In this document: positions 7,994 through 11,008 of the stretch, piece after piece
How positions within the stretch are numbered: position 1 is the first letter of the stretch
Layout: every line of letters begins with the position of its first letter
DNA from: Baffinella frigidus
Taxonomy: Eukaryota; Cryptophyceae; Cryptomonadales; Baffinellaceae
DNA length: 11,008 nt
Reading direction: 5' to 3'
Assembly (NCBI GenBank): GCA_026770585.1
Contig: MU646484.1
Span: 279,687-290,694, forward strand
Translations under genes and position numbers: made by a program
The notes under the pieces: model-generated
Database searches by the model: none
What the model was told of the DNA's origin: nothing
Seen by the model: only the letters and a program-made list of their open reading frames with translations

Positions 7994-10014
7994 AAGAGAG
8001 AGAGAGAAAGAGAGAGAGAGAAAGAGAGAGAGAGATGGGGGAGTGGTACAAAGTAAGGGAAAGTCTTGTCCTTGGTAAGGACGAGCGAGCGGGCGTTATC
8101 CGGATCGCTGACTTTCACCTCGTCGGGTGTCGGGCCATACACCCGATCCACCTGCACATACCACGATTTCAGACAGTGAAACCATAATGTGCTCCAGATT
8201 CTACAAGATCCACCAGAGGAGGCAAAGGTTTCCGTGAACGTACACGATCCACGTGAAAATGTCGTTATCCGGGTCGCTGATTTTCACTTGGTCGGGCGTC
8301 GGCTCATACACCCGATCAACCTGAAGAATCACATCTGTGTGAACATACCACGCCAGAGTCTTGGAAGGGGTCGCCAAAAGTCAATTCCTCCTGAGGGCAG
8401 TGGTTTTCAAACGTCAACAGTCCCTATCCTGTAAGGGTTTAAAAAATTCAACCCCCACCTCCAATCTGGCGTGGTACACAATCCACGCGAAAATAATAAA
8501 ACATCGGCGCTTCGTCGGGCGTCGGCCGTACACCCGATCCACCAGCACAAATCAAGATAGTCCAATCAGAGCGTGCTCAAAATTCTACAACCGAACCAAT
8601 GGTATGGTGGATCCACCTGAGGAGACACGGCTCTCCGTGAGTGCACCAAACCTTCAAAAAAATTTCATAGGCTAACGGCCTGAAAATGGGGTAGTTAGGC
8701 ATACGGCATTGCCTAGGACCTCCTACCGTAGGCCGAGGGATCCTAGGAGCAAAAAGTCTCGGCCTACGGTAGGAGGTCCTAGGCAATACCGTAGGCTTAA
8801 CTACCCCATTTACAGGCCGTTACCCTATTAGATTCGATAAGATACAGGATTTAAAAAGGTGAAACTCGGAACCTCGTCGGGCGTCGGCCCGTACAATCCT
8901 GATAAGTCAAGGGTCTAGAGAGAGAGACCAGTCGTACTACCAACAGTAGTACTACCAACAGTAGTACTACCAACACAGCCGCCATGTATGCACGCACCCC
9001 CACCAAGGCTGTGTTGTGGAAGTGGAAATCAGGGCCATACACCCGACCCACCAAAATGTGCTCCAAACTACCACGCCAAAAAAATAACCCCCTCCTCCAC
9101 TCTGGCGTGGTATGGTCCACCTGAGGAGACTAGGCTCTCCGTAAACATCCTTTCGAGGCGACCCGTGCCCTTTTTACAAAACCTACGAGTGAATGTGTAA
9201 AATCTCTTAAGAGGATTTGTGGGGAATTTCATCCGGTCAGGTATTTGATTTAAATGGTTCGGAGTCCCCCGAATGCACGAAATTTACCACACGTTTGTCA
9301 CGTCCAGCCCTTACTATTACTAGTTTGATCAAACGTGTAGTAAATTTCGTGCATTCGGGGGACTCCGAACCATTTAAATCAAATACCTGACCGGATGAAA
9401 TTGGTCACGGAGCCGCCCGAATATCGGTGGCAACGTGACAAAATGTGCTCCAAACTATGGTCCACCTGAGGAGACTAGGCTCTCCGTAAACATCCTTTCG
9501 AGCCGACCCGTGCCCTTTTTTTACAAAACCTACGAGTGAATGTGTAAAATCTCTTTAGAGGATTTGTGGGGAATTGGTCACGGAGCCGCCTGAATATCGG
9601 TGGCAACTTGACCAGCCTCGTAGAGCTATTCCGGTAGGACTTGTCGCGTTTTCGATTTCGAGACTTCGAGACTTCGAGACTTCATTTGTACCATGAGATT
9701 TGAAACGGTGTGTTTTAAAACGTTTTACGCCCTTTAAAACCTTTGTGAAGTCTGAAATCTTGAAATCTCGAAGTCGAAAACGCGACAAGTCCTACCGGAA
9801 TGGCTCTATAAATCCTGGACGCGAGCGTAAAACCAACGTTCAAGAAAAGGCGACGGGCAGACTCAATATTGGCCAAAACCGGCAAGAGCCGCGAGGGTGC
9901 GGAGGCTCAGATGAGGCTCATAAGGTGGAAGAGTGCGGAGGGTCGAAAGTTGACCTCGCCGGCGAAAGTCACGTCGCCTTCCTCGACGAGCACCTTCCCG
10001 CCCTGCAGGCTGTC
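4797..10014 (-). CDS. Glucose-6-phosphate 1-epimerase (D-hexose-6-phosphate mutarotase), 3' part of a split gene
   Basis: Inferred join on the minus strand: 10014-9955, 8151-8071, 7845-7825, 6629-6546, 5144-5098, 4878-4797 (stop TGA at 4799-4797). About 124 residues, against roughly 290-310 for the family, so the N-terminal 60% lies beyond the right edge; I found no upstream exon up to 11008. The joined product reads through [40 protein letters not shown] and [12 protein letters not shown] in the order and spacing of the aldose-1-epimerase superfamily, hexose-6-phosphate mutarotase branch. Such enzymes interconvert alpha and beta anomers of glucose 6-phosphate, probably in the cytosol or plastid. 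Seen: open frames, AG|G acceptors, motifs. Known: family function. Inferred: the splice pattern, since no transcript is available. I see no premature stop, but whether it is expressed is unknown. The first four junctions are phase 0; the last splits the Trp codon. Confidence 0.85.
4879..5097 (-). repeat. Telomere-like repeat array forming the last intron
   Basis: The plus strand is TTTGGGG, TGTAGGG, TTTAGGG and TTTGCGG units from about 4889 to 5095, i.e. degenerate CCCTAAA/CCCCAAA on the gene strand. The intron runs GTAACC...AACCAG, 219 bases, with only a few non-repeat bases at each end. Confidence 0.85.
5098..5144 (-). CDS. Mutarotase exon d ([16 protein letters not shown])
   Basis: Forty-seven bases after TCGCAG|GTGGGTGCG, encoding [15 protein letters not shown] plus the first two bases of a Trp codon. 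It matches the family C-terminal pattern A-I-x-x-P-V-x-L-x-P-G-E-x-W. It ends ACGTG|GTAACC, a GT donor; unspliced, the frame would stop at TAA one codon after the Trp. It sits between the 19-bp satellite (upstream intron end) and the telomere-like intron (downstream). Confidence 0.85.
5154..5249. repeat. 19-bp tandem satellite (TTTATGTAGACATTAGGCA)
   Basis: Five units of ATGTAGACATTAGG with small spacers and one internal partial duplication (GACATTA). It ends ten bases from the acceptor of exon d. Confidence 0.85.
5357..5519. mobile_element. Hairpin MITE A1, 163 bp, target duplication AATT
   Basis: The arms run TCATCCCGTCAGGTATTTGA... inward to GAATGCACGAAATTTACTAC and its complement. The right arm lacks a GACTCCG present in the left. 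AATT flanks at 5353-5356 and 5520-5523. A 21-bp tandem duplication (TAACCACTAAGCCACAATTTC) abuts the left end. Confidence 0.9.
5565..5586. repeat. Perfect 22-bp palindrome (TCACGCGTGAG and complement)
   Basis: TCACGCGTGAG/CTCACGCGTGA, in intron c-d between A1 and the degenerate telomeric stretch. Confidence 0.9.
5592..5646. repeat. Short degenerate CCCTAAA-type array
   Basis: Units CCCGAAA, CCCCAAA, TCCTAAA, GCCTAAA and CCCTAAA over ~55 bases in intron c-d. Confidence 0.75.
5698..5945. repeat. Repeat K2 with inverted arms
   Basis: TGAGGTCCCCAAAACCTC (5706-5723) and CGAGGTTTTGGGGACCTCA (5812-5830) are inverted. They are followed by tandem copies of AACCTACTACTCTGGGTGG and AGAAAGACCTCA. The plus-strand reading is open for 64 codons but shows no family; treated as repeat. 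Intron c-d. Confidence 0.7.
5971..6136. mobile_element. Hairpin MITE B1, 166 bp, target duplication ACGT
   Basis: TCATAGGCTATCGGCC... / ...GGCCGTTACCCTATTA. Long arms contain ATGGGGTAGTT and CTAGGACCTCCTACCGTAGG. ACGT at 5967-5970 and 6137-6140. Nearly identical to B2. Confidence 0.9.
6164..6239. repeat. Repeat L1 (GATATATGCTGA...CCCTATGCGGGG)
   Basis: Shares GATATATGCTGA, CGTCCAC, TATCAGCATAT, CAGCACT, CTGATATA and ACCCTATGCGGGG with L2 at 10841. Internal ATATGCTGA/TCAGCATAT can pair. Confidence 0.8.
6240..6371. mobile_element. Element M, 132 bp, target duplication GGCGT
   Basis: TIRs CTAGCTCTGCCTGCGTTTTA / TAAAATGTAGGCAGAGCTAG (two mismatches in 24). GGCGT at 6235-6239 and 6372-6376. The paralogous flank at 10915-10945 (CGGGGTGCGTGCCTCG) has no insertion. 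Confidence 0.82.
6472..6532. repeat. Degenerate TTTCGGG/TTTCAGG array at the start of intron c-d
   Basis: Plus-strand units GGTTTTCGGG, TTTCAGGTGTCGGG and TTTCGGG are telomere-like with A-to-C change. It lies within about 15 bases of the proposed GC donor of exon c. Confidence 0.75.
6546..6629 (-). CDS. Mutarotase exon c ([10 protein letters not shown]...VCAE)
   Basis: Eighty-four bases, 28 codons, phase 0, preceded by GCGCAG|GTGGTC. The translation opens [20 protein letters not shown] and ends [18 protein letters not shown] is the best diagnostic motif of hexose-6-phosphate mutarotases. The final Glu aligns, from memory of the family, with the catalytic acid/base glutamate. The exon is followed by GAG|GCACGC, and reading on meets a stop (TAA at 6533-6531), so a GC donor is inferred. 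It joins exactly to exon d, giving [12 protein letters not shown]. This is the only one of four VVW copies in the window that is full length. Confidence 0.87.
6642..6781. mobile_element. TIR element I1, ~140 bp
   Basis: CACTTAGCAGCC... / ...GCTGCTTAGTGGC, sharing with I2 the stretches GCCACCGGGGGCTTC, TACAGTCCAT, AGAATCTTATC and GGAACTCGGCCGCTGC. It contains a perfect 24-bp palindrome at 6733-6756. It lies right beside the acceptor of exon c. Confidence 0.82.
6862..6907 (-). pseudogene. Degraded duplicate of exon c with 9-base deletion ([15 protein letters not shown])
   Basis: Preceded by GACGCAG|GTGGTG. Compared with exon c it lacks nine bases in frame, removing three residues of the WNPW motif, and runs [12 protein letters not shown] before diverging. 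Its upstream flank (6908-6950) contains a GTAAGCTGGGGCTAACAC-like stretch also seen near 7660-7677, so exon plus intron flank were copied together. Confidence 0.72.
7080..7133 (-). pseudogene. Degraded duplicate of exon c ([17 protein letters not shown])
   Basis: Preceded by GTTGCAG|GTTGTG. It encodes [17 protein letters not shown], with NP replaced by KT, and diverges after LP. The acceptor is kept and the downstream half is missing. Same orientation as the gene. Confidence 0.72.
7148..7462. repeat. 22-bp tandem array (GGTTACTCGAAATTCGCGTGACT), split by element J
   Basis: Four to five units at 7148-7245 and about two more at 7420-7462, with element J (7248-7419) between them. Similar GGTTACTCG(A/C)GAATAAG pieces lie at 6790 and 7022. 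The array is inside intron b2-c. Confidence 0.85.
7248..7419. mobile_element. TA-target element J, 172 bp
   Basis: Perfect 19-bp TIRs (CCACGCAAGAGTGTAGGGC) flanked by TA (7246-7247, 7420-7421). Removing the element and one TA restores a unit of the surrounding 22-bp array. The interior is non-coding, with a small GAAATAGTAG/CTACTATTTC hairpin at 7361-7386. Confidence 0.88.
7472..7528 (-). pseudogene. Degraded duplicate of exon c ([16 protein letters not shown])
   Basis: Preceded by GGTGCAG|GTGGTTTGG, so the acceptor is intact. The translation [13 protein letters not shown] follows exon c with Pro-to-Leu in the NPW motif, then departs (AIFE, stop). It lacks the rest of exon c and a donor, and lies in the b2-c intron. 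Inferred to be a non-functional duplicate. Confidence 0.75.
7702..7809 (-). mobile_element. Truncated C-family copy C3
   Basis: Inverted relative to C2: CCCTACGGTAGGCAATAGCG ... TCGTAGCCCGCTGTGTGG. Only the left half of the family is present. It starts 15 bases inside intron b2-c, next to the donor. Confidence 0.75.
7825..7845 (-). CDS. Mutarotase micro-exon b2 (ERNFPGM)
   Basis: Seven codons after ACCAAG|GAA, ending ATG|GTGAGC, a good GT donor. Joined forward it gives NFPGM-VVWNPW, where related enzymes have forms such as FPDAVVWNPW. Joined backward it gives [12 protein letters not shown] with the length expected for the family. The preceding 30 bases (7846-7875) duplicate the end of exon b1 ([10 protein letters not shown]), and a long TC-rich tract lies upstream of the acceptor. 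If the proposed GA-AG intron is not spliced, this is simply the end of one 327-base exon (7825-8151). Confidence 0.65.
7846..8070 (-). repeat. GATA/GACA/GA microsatellite in a proposed GA-AG intron within exon b
   Basis: Positions 7876-8035 are simple repeat: GATA runs to 7930, GACA to 7946, then GA blocks broken by AAAG. It is flanked by direct copies of an exon segment (7832-7874 and 8057-8100; both contain CTTGGTAAGGACGAGCGA). On the coding strand this is a long TC tract ahead of ACCAAG|GAA. All frames through TC and TATC repeats are free of stops, so the open frame across it is no evidence of coding. Confidence 0.8.
8071..8151 (-). CDS. Mutarotase exon b1 ([12 protein letters not shown]...SLVLTK)
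   Basis: Eighty-one bases, 27 codons, opened by TGCAG|GTGGATCGG. It encodes [19 protein letters not shown] and then [13 protein letters not shown] carries the conserved Asp-Arg of the mutarotase fold, and the acidic 'SDPDN' turn and following strand fit the family. The 3' boundary is inferred: after ACCAAG the sequence continues GACAAG, a possible GA donor, because a second copy of the same segment ([10 protein letters not shown]) resumes at about 7875 and runs into the next exon. Without that splice the frame still stays open across the microsatellite to 7825, so an in-frame Ser/Leu-rich insert is the alternative. Confidence 0.78.
8263..8320 (-). pseudogene. Truncated duplicate of exon b1 ([19 protein letters not shown])
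   Basis: Begins CTTCAG|GTTGATCGG with an intact acceptor and encodes [19 protein letters not shown], close to b1. It lacks the ARSLVLTK part, running instead into repeat sequence that includes another GTGGATCGTGTACG piece near 8238-8252. Confidence 0.75.
8348..8474. mobile_element. TA-target element with CCACGCCAGA ends, 127 bp
   Basis: CCACGCCAGAGTCTTGGA... / ...TCCAATCTGGCGTGG with TA on both sides (8346-8347, 8475-8476). The TIRs continue imperfectly for about 20 bases. It lies just upstream (gene sense) of an exon b1 duplicate. Confidence 0.82.
8505..8542 (-). pseudogene. Frameshifted fragment of exon b1
   Basis: Minus-strand GTGGATCGGGTGTACGG then CCGACGCCCGACGAAG reproduces the start of exon b1 with one base missing. 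The preceding trinucleotide is CTG, so the AG acceptor is lost. Confidence 0.65.
8665..8830. mobile_element. Hairpin MITE B2, 166 bp, flanks AATT/GATT
   Basis: Same length as B1 with only a few substitutions (TAACGG for TATCGG, TTAGGC for TTCGGC, GAGCAAA for GACCAAA). The flanking tetramers are AATT and GATT, so one base has changed or the duplication is imperfect. Intron a-b. Confidence 0.88.
8873..8895 (-). pseudogene. Fragment of exon b1 (YGPTPDEV)
   Basis: The minus strand reads LYGPTPDEV, then diverges. The VDR start and the acceptor are gone. It lies just after the B2 hairpin, so the duplicate was probably also split by that insertion. Confidence 0.55.
8931..8975. repeat. 15-bp triplicate (GTAGTACTACCAACA)
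   Basis: Three copies at 8931-8945, 8946-8960 and 8961-8975; the first differs by one base. Confidence 0.9.
8971..9016. repeat. Small hairpin with perfect 10-bp stem
   Basis: CAACACAGCC at 8971-8980 pairs with GGCTGTGTTG at 9007-9016. It may be the remnant of a small element; no target duplication is clear. Confidence 0.6.
9028..9052 (-). pseudogene. Fragment of exon b1 (VGRVYGP)
   Basis: Minus-strand GTGGGTCGGGTGTATGGCCC gives VGRVYGP, then unrelated DFH. It is the short exon relic at the edge of the tandem-duplicated block that starts at 9053. Confidence 0.55.
9071..9110. mobile_element. 40-bp deletion derivative of the CCACGCCA family
   Basis: CCACGCCA...TGGCGTGG with flanking TA; the right 24 bases match the right end of the 127-bp element. 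The tandem duplicate of the flank has the unoccupied CAAACTATGGTCC at 9451-9463. Confidence 0.85.
9229..9398. mobile_element. Hairpin MITE A2, 170 bp, target duplication AATT
   Basis: Same family as A1, with both arms complete (TCATCCGGTCAGG... / ...CCTGACCGGATGA). AATT at 9225-9228 and 9399-9402. The tandem duplicate of the flank keeps the unoccupied site GTGGGGAATTGGTCACGG at 9566-9583. It lies in intron a-b. Confidence 0.93.
9623..9806. mobile_element. Hairpin element N, 184 bp, TA flanks
   Basis: The left arm GAGCTATTCCGGTAGGACTT... and right arm ...AAGTCCTACCGGAATGGCTC pair over about 60 bases, including TCGCGTTTTCGA. The left arm contains GACTTCGA repeated three times. TA at 9621-9622 and 9807-9808. 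Confidence 0.8.
9955..10014 (-). CDS. Mutarotase exon a (DSLQGG...TFAGE)
   Basis: Sixty bases, 20 codons, phase 0 at both ends. The translation begins DSLQGGKVL and ends GDVTFAGE, matching the family stretch just before the VDRVY strand. It is preceded on the minus strand by CTACAG|GAC (acceptor) and followed by GAG|GTCAAC (GT donor). Joining its last Glu to exon b1 gives FAGE-VDRVY, a family signature. Codons are GC-rich in the third position (CTG, AAG, GTG, CTC, GTC), unlike the surrounding repeats. A 13-base piece of its start (GACAGCCTGCAGG) recurs near 10423-10435 after CAAG, possibly a relic duplicate. Confidence 0.82.
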
Positions 10015-10046
10015 CTGTAGTGCAAAGTACAGCAAGCATCAAAGGC

Positions 10047-10187
10047 TAATCTCCATACAAGTATTAATTAATTGCTTTCGGGCAACGAAAATTACTACAC
10101 GATTTGCTCATAAAAGTAATAGTAGAGCATTTGTGTAGTAAATTTCGTTGCGCCAAAAGCAATTAATTAATACTTTTGTGGAGATGA
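10047..10187. mobile_element. Hairpin MITE F, 141 bp, target duplication AGGC
   Basis: Ends TAATCTCC / GGAGATGA; arms CAAGTATTAATTAATTGCTTT; core GCAACGAAAATTACTACAC and its complement. AGGC at 10043-10046 and 10188-10191. A related unoccupied flank (AGCATCAAAGTTTGTGCC) lies at 10640-10657. Confidence 0.88.
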
Positions 10188-10235
10188 AGGCTGTGCCTTT
10201 CAGGCCCGCGACCGGAGCTTTGCGCCACAGTCATG

Positions 10236-10310
10236 CCTCTCTCTCTCTCCTCTCTCTCTCCCCCCCCTCTCCCTCTCCCTCTCCTCTCTCTCTCCTCTCT
10301 CTCCTCTCTG
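10236..10310. repeat. CT microsatellite
   Basis: CTCTCTCTCC / CCCTCTCCCT runs, followed by a GGAGGGGGG-CACGTA-CCCCCCCTCC hairpin near 10321-10343. Confidence 0.9.
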
Positions 10311-10370
10311 GGCTGCCGCAGGGAGGGGGGCACGTACCCCCCCTCCGCCAGCCTGCCGGCGGGGCCCGTC

Positions 10371-10394
10371 CTCTAACGTTGGCCAACGTTAGAG
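10371..10394. repeat. Perfect 24-bp palindrome (CTCTAACGTTGG and complement)
   Basis: CTCTAACGTTGG followed directly by CCAACGTTAGAG; it joins the fourth fragment of repeat R. Confidence 0.9.
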
Positions 10395-10654
10395 GAGGAC
10401 TAGTTTGGACGGCAGGATATAGCCTGCAGGCTGTCCTTGAAACTGAAAAAAGATATTTTCACAGGAGAAGTCCGATTCGTGAGCACATATTAATGGCACG
10501 GCCGCGGAAGGAACAGATCCGAAGTCGCGTGTAATATACATTCCTCTTGCAAGAGCGCTGCGCGCCGAGACAAAATTCGAGAGTGAGACGTCTCAAAGTA
10601 AAAGTGGAGCCTCCGTTAACTTAAGTGACGGTGGAGTAAGCATCAAAGTTTGTG
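10395..10654. other. Non-coding stretch upstream of exon a
   Basis: Holds the R fragment, the exon a-like GACAGCCTGCAGG (minus) near 10423-10435, and GTAAGCATCAAAG matching the left flank of F. No upstream mutarotase exon seen. Confidence 0.5.
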
Positions 10655-10801
10655 CCTGCCACTTAGCAGCCACCGGGGGCTTCACGGATACAGTCCATCT
10701 AAACGATTTGTGCTAGAATCTTATCTATTTAAATTGGATTCTAACCGCATTTCCCCTGGATATCCGAGGGGGAAGGAACTCGGCCGCTGCTAAGTGGCAG
10801 G
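10655..10801. mobile_element. TIR element I2, 147 bp
   Basis: Perfect TIRs CCTGCCACTTAGCAGC / GCTGCTAAGTGGCAGG. Second member of the I1 family; its internal palindrome (10750-10774) sits at the same place but has different stem bases. Confidence 0.85.
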
Positions 10802-10840
10802 ACCGCATCCGCAGCTTTGAGCCCGCCGGACAAGCAATGA

Positions 10841-10940
10841 GATATATGCTGATGCGTCCACGTATCAGCATATACGTACCAGCACTGAGCTGATATACGT
10901 GCTGATATACGAACCCTATGCGGGGTGCGTGCCTCGCAGT
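10841..10940. repeat. Repeat L2, unoccupied paralogue of the M insertion site
   Basis: Same family as L1 with 13 extra bases (an extra GCTGATATACGT-like unit). It continues through CGGGGTGCGTGCCTCG, where L1 is interrupted by element M. Confidence 0.8.
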
Positions 10941-10968
10941 AGGTTTGGATCGCGAGCGTGGACGTGGC

Positions 10969-10969
<1 letters not shown>

Positions 10970-11008
<39 letters not shown>
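10970..11008. repeat. GA microsatellite at the window end
   Basis: Uninterrupted GA dinucleotides running off the right edge. Confidence 0.98.

Larger units (their letters stand above)
9053..9612. repeat. Tandem duplication of a ~171-173-bp block
   Basis: Copy 1 is 9053-9439, copy 2 is 9440-9612. After removing the A2 and 40-bp insertions with one target copy each, copy 1 is 171 bp and matches copy 2 almost base for base (shared GAGGAGACTAGGCTCTCCGT, GACCCGTGCCC, GGTCACGGAGCCGCC). Confidence 0.92.

Noticed and set aside
7585-8157. 190-codon minus-strand frame read as one protein with a long SLSLSL region
   Set aside because: Its ends are mutarotase exon b1 and b2 sequence; the middle is microsatellite, which is stop-free in every frame. 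Below 7825 it runs into intron and element C3.
10148-10534. 128-codon plus-strand open frame
   Set aside because: Dominated by a CT microsatellite and a palindrome; begins inside element F.

Overview
Eukaryotic nuclear DNA, most likely from a dinoflagellate or close relative. TTTAGGG/CCCTAAA-type repeats occur at four places. The one gene I can resolve has short phase-compatible exons separated by long introns packed with repeats. Every inferred acceptor reads AG|G, and the donors are mixed (GT, GC and possibly GA), a pattern known from Symbiodiniaceae and related dinoflagellates. There is no bacterial-style gene layout.

The main gene is on the minus strand. Scattered exons at 10014-9955, 8151-8071, 7845-7825, 6629-6546, 5144-5098 and 4878-4797 join, without an in-frame stop, into the last ~124 residues of a glucose-6-phosphate 1-epimerase (D-hexose-6-phosphate mutarotase, aldose-1-epimerase superfamily). 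The join restores the family motifs [17 protein letters not shown], the VC-A-E glutamate region and [10 protein letters not shown], and ends at a TGA. The 5' part of the gene lies beyond the right edge.

The introns hold almost everything else. The first (8152-9954) carries degraded duplicates of the VDRVY exon, a 173-bp tandem duplication and several hairpin MITEs. The second (7846-8070) is a GA/GATA microsatellite between two copies of one exon segment. The third (6630-7824) carries three degraded duplicates of the VVWNPW exon, each keeping its acceptor. The fourth (5145-6545) starts with a GC donor and holds more MITEs and a 19-bp satellite. The fifth (4879-5097) is almost wholly degenerate telomeric repeat.

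The left 4.8 kb, downstream of the gene, has no recognisable gene. It contains a dispersed repeat family (1-835), a 161-bp terminal-inverted-repeat (TIR) family, 440 bp of CCCTAAA-type repeat, CT microsatellites and several hairpin elements. The right end (10015-11008) is upstream intron or flank with further members of the same families.

The mobile fraction is unusually readable. Seven elements in five sequence families (A, B, D, E, F) have ends reading T(C/A)AT and 4-bp target duplications (one copy imperfect), and three of these families share one central hairpin core despite unrelated arms. Four elements with CCACGC-type or GAGC-type ends use a TA target. Several insertions have a related unoccupied site elsewhere in the same window. 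All assignments are by eye, with no alignment or database search.
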